Shown here in pieces: positions 22,482 to 35,805 of a stretch of 64,000 bases of DNA; the first letter of the stretch is position 1; the number at the start of each line of letters is the position of its first letter. The position numbers and the translations under genes were made by a program. Origin of the DNA: Neostapfia colusana (lineage: Eukaryota > Streptophyta > Magnoliopsida > Poales > Poaceae); contig JASWHV010000009.1 of assembly GCA_030760725.1 (NCBI GenBank), forward strand, positions 91,252,780 to 91,316,779, written 5' to 3'. The notes under the pieces are model-generated. The model saw only the letters and a list, made by a program, of their open reading frames with translations. It was not told the DNA's origin and did not search any database.

Positions 22482-25400
22482 TGTAACACCCCAAAACCTG
22501 TTAAGAGGGAAATTTAAAAATTTTTGGACGTATTGCATGTGGTGCAGAAATTCAAATTCAAATTGGAATTCAAATTCAAATCAAAACAGAAAAGAAAAGG
22601 TAAAAGAAAGAAAAAAAATCCCACCCGCCAGTGGGCCGAAACCCACCAGCCGGCCCACTACTTCCCCGCGCCAGCCCCGAACCCGCGCCCCTCTCTTCCT
22701 CTCACTGACACGTGAGGCCCGCATGTCATCCCCCACCTCTCGTGCGCTCGGCCGACCCCGGGACTCTCCTCTCTCCCGAATCCAAACAACCTCCGAAAAA
22801 CCGCGCCAACAGCCCGATCTTTGGCCCCGGACGCTGCTATATAACCAAGTCGATCCTCCGCCGCCTCCCCTCGTGAAATCCCCGCATAGAAACTCGCCGA
22901 ATTCCCTAGCGCAGTTCAATTTTCTCTCCGGTGAGAACCGAAGCTCCGATCACCATTTTCTCTCGATCCTTGCTCGGTTTTTCTGATCAAACGCGCCAAT
23001 CATGTTCCACCGCCTCCGGGGAATCACGCAGGTGCAGAAAACTTGGTGTTTTGCACCCTAGACACAGCTCCGGCGAGCACCACCGCTATTTCATCTCGGA
23101 CCTCGCCGCCGACCGTCTTCCAGGACCTCCGAGCTCAAGAAAAACCCCGAGGTGAGATCCCAGACCTCCCCTCTACCGTTCTATGCCATGAAATCCCAGT
23201 TTTAGGAGGTATAGACGAAGATCCGAAGATCTCCGTCGAGATCGCCGCCTCCCGCCGCCGCGCGCCGCCCGCGCACGGCCAGGGCGACGTGGCCCACTGA
23301 GGCTCGTCCATTTTAAATCGTGCGGTTTCTATTAGATCTAACCCGTACCGCTTCACGTTATAATCTCAGCCGTCTATTTTAAATCGGACGGTCCACATCA
23401 GCCCCGCGTTATAAAGGTCGGTATTCTTACGCGCTACCCCCTGGGGATCTCGGAAAACACGAGCTAGCCCCGGAAACTTCTGATCTAGCCCCTGGAACTT
23501 CAGAAATTCGTGTAAATTCATTTAAAAATCAGTTTTAGCCCCTGGACTTAATAAAAATTAGGAAAACCCCTCTGTTATGTGTAGTTAGACCCCTGGAAAT
23601 TTATAAAATAATAAATTAGACCCTGTAGTAGGGTGAATTTACCTTTTTAACCCTATATGATATTAAATTCAGAAATTTGAATATGTGATTAGGATTTAAA
23701 TTTAAAAGGTGAGGCAAACACATTGTAAATTCAAATTTAAACTCCACTAGCACTTGGAAAACTTTAGAATGAGTTAGAAATAGATTTTTGGCTGAAATGA
23801 ATTCTGTCTAAATGATATTCATATTTATTAGTTCTAGAAACATATTTTAGGCTAGGAAATAATTCTAAAAACTAGTAAAATAAATTTAAAATTGTTCCAC
23901 ATCATAGAGGAAGTTCAAAGATATATTATTGAACATTTTAGATCAGAACCTATTCTGTTTAGATGAGGTGTCTTACTATTTTCATAATAAAACTCACCTT
24001 TAGGCATATAAAATAAATCTGAAAAATATAGGAAAATAGGTATGCATAATTAGAAAATGATAAATGAAGTCTCCAAATCCAAAAACTTCAGTTTAGGATT
24101 TGGTAGAAGATCTGAAAACGAATTTGGAGTAGGAAAATACCTTTTATACAAACTTTGTGGCTAAGAAATGTAATAATTAAATATAAAGAATTTGTTCAAA
24201 TTGGAACTTCATATATAGTGTGCAAATAGAAATCTGAACATAGAAGTTAGAAATAATATACATATGTTTAAAGGTGAATGTAGGCCAAAAATCAACACAT
24301 GTGGAGTAACCACTACACTTAGAAATGTGAATGACTTTCATAGATATGTATGTGTGGTTTGTATGAAGTGAAAGTGTGAACTATGTCTTATGGATTGTTG
24401 TTTTCTTTTGCTATGTGTATTGGCATGAATAGAACCTGCCCCAGAGCAAGTTCTCCCCTTCCAAGACCAGGACTTTCCATTCCCAGAGCAGCAGGAAGAA
24501 GGCAAGTGTCCTTGACCACTTTGATCCTATGGTAGGATGTGTAGGTAGAATTATTTGCATTGTCAATTGAAATATGAAACCCATGCTAGAAAGTTTCCCT
24601 AGAACTGTATTATCTTGTTTCCTTGTAGCTTGGGTTGGGAGTTATTTTATCATGTCATTTATTTATATGCTTATGCTTAGCCATGCTTAGAATAGGATAA
24701 TTGGGATATGAGATCATCAATTTATTGACCTTACTCTTGAATGAGATGTTATGAGTTATGTAGAGGTAGGGATCGAGGCAAGTTGGATGATGTGGTTGGT
24801 GCTGGGTGCACGAGACTCGGGTTTGTGTTTAGTACTTGCCTGGATCCTAAGGACCGGTTCATGGAGCATGTAACCTGGCTTTACCGTGCCAACCACATGC
24901 TGAGATGGGGCAGCTTGGCCAATTAATTAGGTGTATCCCCGGCGTAGTATGGGTGTGTTGGATGGTGCGGGGAATAGGTGTCAGCTGGACTACCATATGA
25001 ACCACAAGGCTCAAGATGGGGGCACTGCAGCGGGGTTGGAGCCTCTTGTATGCTGTTAGGGGTGAAACCTCAGTGGGCCCACGGTCGTTGGGAATCCCTT
25101 TGTAAAAGCTTCGTAGTGATCTCCTGGCTACACACCTGGGAAGTGTGAATGTGGTTCGTGACCACTGGCATAATGGAGGTTCTTTTAGTCCACCCGGCAA
25201 CGGGGGATGAAATCACTACATGTGGGTACATTGGTGCAAACTCTGCAGAGTCAAAACTGTCATGACAGCCGTGCTCACGGTCAATAGCGGCTTGGACTTA
25301 TTCATGATTAGAGGATGATGACTTTGGAAGTTGTAGATGTTAAGCGGGGAGCTTAACATTGGAAATGATGTTATGGTTATTTGATTATGATGATGGGTTG

Positions 25401-25901
25401 GAAGATTGGGACCATTTCACCTATGTAGTAATGTAGGTGCTTTATAAGCTAAGATGATAGGTATTAATTGCGTAGTGCTTTAACCATGAGTTCAACCTCT
25501 CCTTGTTCTAGCCGTGCATGACATAACTTTCCCACACTTGCTGAGTACCAACGGTACTCAAACTTGCATATTTGTTGGTTTAAATTTCTGCTCAGGTCAA
25601 GGGGATGATGTGGTGTTCAATGACCAAGACTTTGGACCCGAAGAAGGATTCTAGGTTCATGGAGTTCCCCAGGCAACGCCTGTGACGGATCCCACAAGAA
25701 TAATATTCCGCTGCTAGTTTATTTACATGTTATGAACTTATTATCATCCATCGAGACGTATGCTTTGTAAGACATATTTATATTCGACACCTGGCTTGTA
25801 ATAAATGATGCTTCACTATTTGTCATCACATGTAAGAGAAAATGATCCTAGCATACATGTGATATTCACTCGGTTGTTCTTCGGAGAAACCGGGTGTGAC
25901 A
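22482..25901 (+). repeat. Element A 3' LTR
   Basis: 3420 bp, TGTAACACCCC...GGGTGTGACA. Same family as the H LTRs read on the other strand. Order: AT-rich start with repeated AAATTCAAATTC motifs; GC-rich block; TATA box at 22837-22845; GC-rich transcribed leader (to about 23300); long AT-rich tract (23450-24430); then boxes also found in the F LTR (for example around 24500-24530 and 25060-25200). The perfect palindrome TGAGTACCAACGGTACTCA is at 25542-25560. No supported coding sequence; a 61-codon frame at 24741 recurs in the H LTRs but looks incidental. Confidence 0.92.
22837..22845 (+). promoter_or_regulatory. Candidate TATA box of A LTR
   Basis: CTATATAAC about 355 bp into the LTR, followed by a C-rich stretch, as expected for a plant Pol II core promoter and transcription start. 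Confidence 0.6.
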
Positions 25902-27173
25902 TTCGTGAAGCTAACTTATGCGCCACTGAGTCTAGTCCCTGTGCGTGAATTTTCGTGGAATCTAAACGAGAACCAAACGGGAATTTTAAAGTTTCTTACC
26001 CAAAGGTGACTTTGCACCGGCTAGAACAAACTACAAAATTTGCCGTCTTCGCTCAACCTCTCAGCTCAAGCTTCGGAGATGAGCTGTAGGGGGTCCTTGC
26101 GCATCCAGAAGTAGCTTTGCTTGGCCGTGACAAGCCTGGGGTGAGGCTGCCCACGACAGCACCTCCTCTCGGTTTTGTATTGGCCGCTGCGGAAACGAGT
26201 GTTTCCCGGTGTAGGGAGCACGAGCTCACTCGGTGATGGTATGAGGGGGTGGTGGAGAGTCCTGTGGTGCTGTTTTGCTGCTCAGCCAAGGCTCACACGA
26301 AAGCTTGGTGGGTGGCCAAGGATCGGAGGAGTAGCGGCGGCTACGGTCAGTTTCTTGTGCGAGGGAGCAAAGAACTGATCGGTTCTGCCTCTGGCCGGCT
26401 CGGCTGCGGGGATAAGAGGGAGGGGGCAATGTCGGTTGACACAGCTCAGACCGAGCAGGAGCTGGCACCGGTGATCAGATCGGTAGTGCGCTCGGCTGAA
26501 GCCCGAGAACCCGAGTGCCCTGTCTCAGTCGGTTGAATTGCTAGTGAGGCTGACATGTAGGACCCACTCCCCTTTTAACCTCTGAAATTCAATTTTCCCC
26601 ACTGCTCTAAACAGTAGAGACCCAAACACCCTTTGCCATTTGAATTATTTACCAACTGGCCATTTGAATTGGATGGAATTCAAATTGCGGAGTGTTTGAA
26701 TATATTTTCAGCACATATGCAGTTTGAAATTCAAATTGAGTTTGAATTTGCTAAAATTAGCTCATGTCAAGGTCAACTCCAAATGGAGTGAAAATTGGTG
26801 TGTGAGCTCACAAAAATGTGCTGAGTATGAATATGCCTTCCACTTTTGAAGTCATGGGATAAAAGTAGTTTGAATTTAAATTTGAGTTCAAACTAGCCTC
26901 TTTCTAGTTACACCGAAAAATGCCTCAAAAAGGTTTTGGATTTGGGTGAATTTTGGCATGAGCACTCCTAGCAAGGTGTTGGAGTTTTCCTTATGCTCAG
27001 CCCTTATGTGATGCATGTGGGAAATGCCGCTTTTGCATTTTGTGAGTTCATCCTCTAATGACTATATTGATTGTGGTTACTTGCACTTCAAATGTGTTCA
27101 TAACTTTTTCTCAAATGAGGTGTGTGTGGTGTGATGAACACTTTGGATGTTTGCAAAAACTTAGGCCCTTACA
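25902..27173 (-). repeat. Element E: right end of a D-like LTR
   Basis: LTR fragment ending TTAGGCCCTTACA at 27173, the same end as the D LTR, and homologous to the last 1.2 kb of that LTR (for example the GTGTGAGCTCACAAAAATGTGCTGAGTA region) but clearly more diverged. It starts abruptly at 25902, exactly where the A LTR ends, so A is inserted in it. It is followed by B2 leader sequence rather than a purine tract, so it is the 5' LTR of a minus-strand element whose body lies left of A. GC-rich 26050-26540 holds only chance ORFs. Confidence 0.78.
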
Positions 27174-27992
27174 CATTGGATAAGTAACCTGTGAGTTTTG
27201 CTCTGTTAAAGTTCAGCAACCTTGCTCCCAAAACAGAGCACTCTCTTTTTCCATCCCTTTGAGCTAAACTCATCAACTATTGAATTTTTCTACCCACCCA
27301 GGGTCCTTAATATTGAAACTTGGTTACCTTAGTTCCTTGTTACTATTATCTTCAATGCAAATGCCTATTACATGTCGGTACTACGTTCCTCACAAAATGG
27401 AAAATCCTAACCTGCTTACACCGGCATATACGTATCCATCGGTGGCACTAAAATGGTCACTCGCAAACATGTTTTACTCAGACTACGGTTTCGTGGTTAG
27501 TATCTGCATAAATTCCACACAATCGTCAGGTCCGGCTGCACACCGAACCCGGTCCCAATACATTTTCATACACCAGTCCGTCATCACTCGCCCGGGTGTT
27601 CTCAAGCCAAACATGCCTTGAGATACGTGTTAACGTTACTAACCACGTGATGGGGTCTCCCATACTTGACCGTAGCATGCCAGGGAAGGGCATTGCTCAA
27701 ATACCCCAAACGACATGAAGAATCGTAGAGGATACTAAAGCTGGCTGGGTTACCTGCCATCCGTGAGGCTCCACCCTTCAGCTTGTGCGCACTGGTGTAC
27801 AGCACTTACATGCACCCCCCAAGACATATGAAGTCCCGAGATGCACGATTTTCTGTCATAACACATAAGTTAGGTTTCCACCTACATATTAGGCTAATAG
27901 TAGTCCTTATTTGGGCATACTAGCAAATCCTCACCGTAATTCATAAGTTGTCCCATAATACTGTCCTTAATTAGTGTGCTATCCCCTAAGAA
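27174..27992 (-). other. Element B2 leader fragment
   Basis: Non-coding sequence between the E insertion and the B2 PBS. About 27530-27860 matches the PBS-proximal leader of D at about 16845-17165. A canonical donor-like GTAAGT (minus) lies at 27804-27809, aligned with GTAAGC of D. The remainder of B2 (gag, pol, 3' LTR) would lie left of E, outside the window. Confidence 0.7.
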
Positions 27993-28004
27993 GCTCTGAT
28001 GCCA
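27993..28004 (-). promoter_or_regulatory. Primer binding site of B2
   Basis: Minus strand TGGCATCAGAGC, one base from the usual initiator-Met PBS, three bases inside the LTR end. Confidence 0.8.
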
Positions 28005-28007
28005 GCC

Positions 28008-31000
28008 TGTGACGGACCGAAATCCGTACGCCCAGTATCTCAGAGGGTGGTGCCCCTCGATGCGACACCCGACAGCACACATCATCAGGAAAACATTGTA
28101 TTACATCGAAAACAAACTGAATATGTACACAAGTACTACAAATCTTCGGTTTACATTTATCTACAGAGTCTACAACAGCGGAAGCTAAATTTTTAGAACT
28201 CACACCACCTAACTAGCAAAAATCAGTTGTCCAACCCTACGGACAACCCACAGTAGCAGCACTCATCTTCAGCGTGGCGTGTACGGCTCCCACTCAGCCG
28301 TGGTCCCCGACAGAGGGTAGCCCTTGCCGGTGGACTCGTACCCCGAGTCCGTGGGGTAGTCATCACCTGCAAAACACTCATAGCAGCAACTGTGAGCACG
28401 ATGGCTCAGCAATCTTAACCGGCTTCCTATACATAAAACTCTACATGCAGGTTATAACCAATATAGGAAAGTAAATTGCAGCAAAGGACACACCTACAAG
28501 TTCATCCTTAGTTCATCTTTTAGCCACAAATTAACCTTTCATGAATCTGAAATTTAGTAAGCAATATTTGGTGGCACCCATGTAGCAATACAATTTATAC
28601 ATATCAGCAGAATTCAATCACAATATTTCATAATTTATCTACGTCACGATGCAGTAAACAAGCGGTACTCATAACCGCGAGGGACGGCGAATCGACTCGA
28701 TATCCACCTGCAGGGATACCCCAATAGCACGTCACGTACGCCCACACACGTAGCTGCACACAGCATGCTCACCCTGTGTCGTACAGGACAACCTTTCACC
28801 AAACAGCCCAAACGTCGAACCGGTCGCACCCAAACGGACAGGAGGTTCCCTACACGGAGCATCGTTCTATGCCCGTTAGCGGATTTCCACCTTGCTGCCC
28901 TCAACCTACACCTATAAATCGGTGCGTTATGCCTCGACGGCCGGAGGTATAGGTTACATCATTTTATCGGAGCCCATATATCCGATATGCCTTCGGTACA
29001 TTCAAACTTGTTCAGCGGGGCCGCACACGGATCGGTCCTCAATCGACACGGACAGGGCTGCACCCACAAGACTTCCTCTTGCTGCGCCCTAGCCCCTGCC
29101 TAGTCTCATTTTCTTACTAAAGTGATCTCACATCACTCGAACCAATCCCGTGTGTCCCGAAGCCTATACTCGTGAGTAGATTCCAACTACTCGACGTGTA
29201 CCGAAGTCTATACACATTAAGAAGAGCATAAACTACTCGAGGACATACACATTACCCTCACCATTGTTGGAATGATCTGGTTATGCATTTGGGTTTTCAT
29301 CCATCTACACCTAATGCACATAAATACCTCAAGCTAAATATGTATATAAAGCAAAACTTTATAAACTTTGTTAAATGCAAACCGGGGCTCGCCTTGTTGC
29401 TGCTGGTCAGATGTTAGCGTTTCATACGGCAGTAGGAAGTCCAACACTTCCGGGGTCTCCTTGCCTTCAGCGACTACACGTAAGCAAATTAACCGATATG
29501 TCAATTTATATGTAATATGTTAAACATAGTATGTAAAGACCATACCTCTTGCTAGACATCTCATTGGCTCTGAAATTTTTATGGTGGCTTGTTAAGGAAC
29601 GAACCAGGGACTTGACCAAATTTCATTTGAACCTAAGATCATTTGAGCTCTGTACAAATAAAAGTCTAATTGTTCATTACTAGAGCTTCTAAGGATTTCC
29701 AGGGATTTTCATGGCTCAAACCATTACTTTCTGGAAACTAGAGTTTGTGATGGTTCTAGTGGAGTTGGTCTCATGTAATTTCAAGAATCCTAGAGGAAGT
29801 TATGCCCTAATCAAGATTTGAGAAAATCTGAAAAAATGTTTCTGTACATTTTTTCTATTTTCTCATGGCAGTTCAGTTAATCACACTATTAGGGGAACTA
29901 AATGAACTTGGATGGATCTGAAATTTTTCCTGTGACTCAAGGATTTTCAATGAACCTCCTGGCCAAATTTAAGAATTTTCCATAAAAGCAATCTCCAGAT
30001 AAAATTCTCAACAGTTTAAAATTAGGGAATTAATTCTGGAAAAATAATAAGTTTCATGAGCTGAAACTTGTTTTGCTGGACAGTACTCGAAAACCTGAAT
30101 CCAACAAAATTTGGTTCACTTAATTTGGAACTCCCTAGCAAAAGTTATGGCTAGTTGAAGTTTGAACAAAACTGAAAAATCCTAGAAATGTTTAAACACT
30201 GCATGCGGGCCCCACCACACGCCTTCTTCCTCCTCGCGCGCGGCAACACACGTGTGGCGGCGCTCTCCGGCGAGCTCCGTGGAAGCCGCTCTTCCAGTCA
30301 CCCCTGGAGCCCAAACTCGCTGCCGCCCTTAATTTCCGCCGCTGAATTCATCTAGTGGGTCGCCGGCCACCGGCGATGACCGGAACTACCCGCGCACCGG
30401 CAGCAGTAGACCTTAGGGTTCCGGTGACGTCAGGTGACCTCAATTTAAGCTCAAACTTCCTGATTTTTGGATTTAAAGCTTCAGTGGGCCGTGGAGAAGC
30501 TAGAACGGGCTGCCTAACTCGATGAGACGGCCGGCAAAATAGGGTTCCATGGTGAGCCGAGGTCGTTTCCGATGGCAGCACGAAAATCAGCTAGAACATG
30601 GAAAATTCTTGATGGTTTTTCTCGGTTCTTCACCGAGGATGGGCGCTAGGGGGTGTAGAACGTACGTGTAGACTAGCTCGAGCATGTGTTGATCACGTAG
30701 CTCGAATTTTAGGTTAGACCGAGCCTTCGGATTATGAACTGGGGTTCGGTAAATTTGAGAATTCGAGCTACACGGTGGATCGTTTGCCAAACGGCTTTCA
30801 GCTACATTATCAATGGAGGATAGCGCACCTTTCTTGTGTAACGAGTTGGGGAAGAAGATGGCCGGATTTGGCTGTCGACGGTGAGCCGAAGCAAAGCTCC
30901 GCTGGTCCCTTCCCGGTCCTCGACTTCGATGGCTAAATGGCACGTAACAGAGCGCAACTCTCAGGTGTAGCACGGGGAGCAGCTAGAGCACTTCTTGGCG

Positions 31001-31913
31001 CTCCTTTTTGCTGTATAACCCACGAGCAACCAGTGATCGGTGCCGGTGTTTGCTGAAGGATTGGAGGCGTGGTCGCCGGTGACTGTTTTTCCGCGCGGGA
31101 GCTGAACCGAGCGGCGCTAGCTGGGAAAGGAAGCGAACTTTAGTTGTGCAGCGTATGTGGGTGATCAGAAGGAGCGCGAGCTGACCAGAAGCAGAGCTGG
31201 CACACGCGTGAGTGTGAGGGGGTGAGGCGGCAACGCTCTCGGCAGCAGACCGAAGAAAACAGAGGCGGTTCTCTCCTCTCTCAGACACTGACAAGTGGGT
31301 CCCGCTCCCCTCTAATCCTTTTCTCTTATTCATTTTTGTTTTCACTGAAAATATCTCAGCTACTCACAATTTAATGAGATACTTAGCCTCAAAGTCATGA
31401 GTTGAATTTGATTTCCACAATTTGAAATTGGTTTGGCTAAATTTGCTTCACAATTGAATTTGAAATTCAAATTCAGTTTTGAATTAATGCAAATTTTGCT
31501 CCCGACAAGATGAACTCCAGTGAGGATGAAAATTTGTGGACTAACTCAGAAAAATGTGCTGCGTTTGAATGTGAGGTCATCTTTTGAATCCAAGTGATGA
31601 AAGTAGCTGAAATTTGAATTTGCATTCAAATTAGCCCTTTTTGCAAATGTCTCCAAAAGTGCCTCAAACTGATTTGGATTTGCATGAAACATGGCATGAG
31701 CGCCCCTAAGAATATTTATGGCCTATTGGTAAACTCATCCTCTCATGTTTATGGTTATGAGCTCCTACTTTTTGGAATTATGGGTTTTTCCTCTAATCAC
31801 CCTCTTGATGGTGTTTACTTGCTCTTCACAAATGTTCATGAGCTATCCACCAATTGAGCTGTGGTGTGGGGATGTGATAAACATTTTTGCAAGTGAATTA
31901 TTGGGCTTTTACA
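28008..31913 (-). repeat. Element B2 5' LTR
   Basis: 3906 bp, TGTGACGGACC...GGGCTTTTACA on the + strand. Homologous to B1 (1-3214) and B3 (61440-64000), and in layout to the D LTR: the palindrome TGAGCACGATGGCTCA is at 28393-28408 and the CTACTC hairpin near 29174-29193. GC-rich 30200-31300 holds only spurious ORFs. It lies inside the G LTR; the expected target duplication is GTCGT (31914-31918), whose partner is outside the window. Confidence 0.88.
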
Positions 31914-32675
31914 GTCGTGTAGTCGGTGTTATTGATTCGAATCACCGTCGCTCGCGGAAGAGGATTGAGCATACTTGTTCTCACAGTCGTGACGTAGTAA
32001 GAAATTGCATGAGAAAGGAACTAATCACTATGGTTTGAAGTTCATACTAGCTTTGTGATGTATCTTTTATGAATAGTTAGACAAACTCGATTCATTTACA
32101 CCTTGAGCAATTTACATCGGGGTAAAGCGTTTCTTGTTTGATTATAGACTTCCGATGTGGCGTGCCCAAGGTTATTATTAATTTGCTGCTAATAAGATTT
32201 GAAAGTAAGGAATCACATTTAGGCGAGTTTAATTATGCATTATGCTATCCTACTTTATGTCTATACCCTCATGTAGAGTTTCATGGCTAGGTTTGACGGT
32301 TAAGTCTTGCTGAGCTTTATGCTCATGGATACTATCCTAGTTGTTTTGCAGGTATTGACTTTATGCTTATGAGAAAGGGTTGCCGATGAGACTAGGAAAA
32401 CTCCGAGTGGTTACTCATGAGCATCCTCGCCGCTGCGGTTTGTTCTTCATGTTGCTAGTAAGAAACGTCCGCAGGCTGGACAATTTCTTTGATGCTAAGA
32501 TAGAAATGAGTCGTGAGTTATAGTCCTCCGCTGTAGTTTATTTTGAGATAAGTATTTGTAAAGTACTCTTTGTACGCTTCTGCAAATGATTTATGTAATA
32601 TGATGTTTCCTTTACCCGTGTGCTGTTGGGTGCGTATCGCACGACACCACCCAATGTGGTCCCCGAGCCCCGACA
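31914..32675 (+). repeat. Element G: 3' end of an LTR
   Basis: Non-coding LTR-like tail ending CCCCGACA, right before F protease sequence. The TGAGCTTTATGCTCA palindrome (32311-32325) in the orientation seen in A suggests plus-strand sense. Left side is cut by the B2 LTR at 31913. Family not identified; too little remains. Confidence 0.6.
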
Positions 32676-35600
32676 CTTTCATGCCAACCTTATCGTCTTG
32701 GATTTCTAAGGGATTGATATAGTACATGGAATGGACTGGTTAATCAAGTACAACAGAGTGATTCAATGTGCTAAGTGGATCATGCAGTTGATGAGTGAGC
32801 ACGGAACTCATATTGAGTTCGAGGCAGCCCAACCTGCAATTGATAAGGCAATGCCGAACCACATCGAAGAAGTGACATAGGAAAGCATTCTGGTGGTTCA
32901 AGAATATTCAGATGTGTTCCCGGAAGAACTGCCAGGTATGCCATCTGATCGGGGCATCGAATTTGCCATTGATTTAGTGCCCGAAACATCACCTATAGCT
33001 AAGAGGCCATATAGGATGCCTGCTAATGAATTAGTGGAGCTCAAGAAGCAAATTTAGGAGCAGCTAGATAAGGGTCTTATATGCCCAAGCTCATCACCGT
33101 GGGGAGCCCCCGTGCTCTTCGTGGATAAGAAGGATGGAACCCAAAGGATGTGCGTGGAATATAAGTCTCTCAACGAAGTGACGATCAAGAATAAATACCC
33201 GCTGCCCCGCATAGAGGACTTATTCGATAAAATAAAAGGCGCCCGGATTTTCACCAAGATTGATCTTCGGTAGGGATATTTCCAGGTGAAGATTAAACCC
33301 TCCAACATACCCAAGACGACATTTCAAACACGGTATGGTTCGTATGAATATACCGTCATGTCATTCGGGTTGACGAATGCACCCGCGTACTTTATGTACG
33401 TCATGAATAAAATCTTCATGGAGTACTTGGACAAGATCGTCATGGTCTTCATTGACGACATCATGGTGTATTCAGAAAGCGAGGAAGAACACGAAGAACA
33501 CTTGAGATTGACGTTGCAGAAACTGCGAGAGCATCCATTATATGCTAATTTCAGCAAGTGTCAATTTTGGCTAAAGGAGATATCATTCTTAGGCCACATC
33601 ATCTCTGAAGGAGCAGTATCGGTTGATCCTGGAAAAGTGAGGGAAGTTTTGAAGTGGAACTAACCGCAGGGATATCCGGAGTTTCCTTTGGATGGCTGGA
33701 TACTACCGCCGGTTCATCAAGGATTTCTCCAAAATAGCGAAGCCTATGACTGAATTGCTGATGGAAGGGAAAGTGTTTCAGTGGACACAAACATGTCAAG
33801 ACAGCTTTGAGGAGTTAAAGAAGAGATTGACAACAACACCGGTTTTGGTATTGCTGGACGTGAGCAAGATATCTGATATATATATTGTGACGCCTCAAGA
33901 CAAGGACTAGGATGTGTGCTTATGAAGAAGGCCAAGTGGTAGCCTATGCATCGAGGCAACTAAAGAAACATGAGCGGAATTACCCTACGCACGACCTGGA
34001 ACTTGCAGCCGTAGTACACACATTGAAGATTTGGAGGCACTACATCCTTGGTCACCGATGTGAGATCTATACGGATCACAAAAGCCTCAAGTATATATTC
34101 ACGCAAACGGATCTGAATTTGAGGCAACGTCGATGGTTAGAGCTTGATCATCAAGGATTATGATGTAAGAATCAACTATCACCCCAGAAAAGCCAATGTA
34201 GTAGCGGATGTGTTGAGCCAAAAGGGAACATGTCACCAACTCAGGGTTCGGGAGCTGCCACCCGAGCTACGTAAGGAGTTTGAATGGTTATATCTCGGGT
34301 TCTTGAACGAGATGGAGGTGATAGAACTAAACTCAACGCTGGAACAAGAAATACGAGAGGGCCAAGCAACAGATGAGGAGATAAAGGAAATCAAGGAAAG
34401 AATCCGACAAGGGATAGAGAAGGATTTCAAGGAAGACGGGAATGGCACACTTTGGTTAGGGAAAAGGATTGGTGTGCCTAATGTGAAGCACATCCATGAC
34501 ACGATACTAAAGGAGGCATAAGATTCTTCCTATTCCATACATCCCGACTGTACGAAGATGTATAAGGACCTGAAAACTTGCTATTGGTGGGATGGCATGA
34601 AATGGGACATCGGTGAATATGTTGCCTTATGCGACACGTGCCTATGGGTGAAGGCCGAACATCACGGACCCGCTTGATTATTGCAGCCATTGAAAGTATC
34701 TGAGTGGAAATGGGAAGAAATCGGTATGGATTTCATAGTCGGATTGCCATGTACTCACTCCGTCTACGACTCTATCTGGGTTATCGTGGACCGATTGACG
34801 AAAACAGCCCACTTCATTGCTATTAGGACCAAGTACACCATGTCACAATTAGCTGAGCTGTATATGGAGCAAATAGTAGGCCATCATGGAGTTCTGAAGA
34901 GGATAGTTTCAGATTGAGGTTCTCAATTTATCTCAAGGTTCTGGAAGAAGCTACATGAAGCGATGGGTACACGGTTGAATTCAGCTCCGCATATCGCCCA
35001 CAAAACGACGGGCAAACTGAGAGGACGAATCAGATTTTGGAAGACATGCTGAGAGCTTGCGCCTTCAAAACATGGGTGTAGTTGGGACAAGAGATTGCCG
35101 GATGCTGAATTCTCATACAACAACAGTTACCAAGCAAGACTGAAGATGTCACCTTTCAAGGCACTATACGATAGACTGTGTAGAACACCCCTGCTCTGGA
35201 ATGAAATGGGAGAAAGCCAAGTGTTTGGACCCGAAATGCTGCAGGGTGCCGAGAAAAGTCCAAACAATACGTGAAAACCTAAAGGCCGCTCAGTCACGAT
35301 AAAAAGGCTATGCGGACAATAGTCGAAGGAGTTTGACCTTCGAAGTCAGGGACTTCGTGTATCTTAAGGTGTTGCCTATCCGAGGCCAACGATGATTCAA
35401 CGTCAAAGGCAAGTTAGCACTTCACTACATTGGACCATTAGAGATTCTGGGCAAGCGAGGAGAGGTAGCATATCAACTAGAGCTGCCAATGCACCTCTCC
35501 GACGTGCACGATGCATTTCACGTATCCCAGCTCAAGAAGTGCCTAAGAGTACCGGAGGAACAAGTACCGATGGATGAGTTAGAACTTCAGGAGTATCTGA

Positions 35601-35800
35601 CCTACGTGGAACACCCCTTCAAAATCCTGGATACAAAGGAAAGAGTCACGAGGAACAAGGTAATCTGTTGTTGCGAAGTACAATGGAGCCATCACACGGA
35701 AGCCGAAGCTACATGGGAGCGTGAAGACCTCAAGACGAAATTTCCACATCTTTTCTCCACTCTATCGAATCTCGAGGGCAAGATTCATGTTAAGTAGGGT
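32676..35800 (+). pseudogene. pol: Element F pol: decayed protease-RT-RNase H-integrase-chromodomain
   Basis: Plus-strand gypsy pol starting inside the protease (HANLIVLDF, HGMDWL) at the G insertion edge. RT motifs are readable: SSPWGAPVLFVDKKD, NKYPLPRIEDLF, FGLTNAPAYFM, and catalytic VMVFIDDIMVY inside an open stretch 33286-33663. RNase H pieces lie at 33692-33910 and 33912-34163 (TDHKSLKYIFTQ), the integrase zinc and core region at about 34500-35250 (IGMDFIVGLP, WVIVDRLTKTAHF), and the chromodomain in 35489-35797 (EVQWSHHTEAEATWERED). There are many stops (for example in the protease linker, before the palm and in the integrase) and several frameshifts. This is the most decayed pol here, consistent with its low position in the nest. 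Confidence 0.85.
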
Positions 35801-35805
35801 AGGTT

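Larger units (their letters stand above)
3215..25901 (+). mobile_element. Element A: Ty3/gypsy Tekay-type retrotransposon, 5'-truncated in view and split by D
   Basis: Plus-strand gypsy element. Its gag C-terminus, protease, RT, RNase H and start of integrase lie at 3215-5857; the rest of integrase, chromodomain, purine tract and 3' LTR lie at 21433-25901. Removing D plus one TATAT copy restores an uninterrupted frame across the integrase. The proteins are very close to element H, and the 3' LTR is the same family as H's LTRs. The 5' LTR, leader and first part of gag lie beyond the B1 insertion at 3214. A itself is inserted in the LTR of element E (right flank from 25902). Confidence 0.9.

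Noticed and set aside
24741..24926. 61-codon sense ORF in the A LTR that recurs in both H LTRs (39910-40095 and 48959-49144)
   Set aside because: Conservation is explained by overall LTR similarity of a few percent divergence; changes hit conserved-looking residues freely, and no start context or domain supports a gene.
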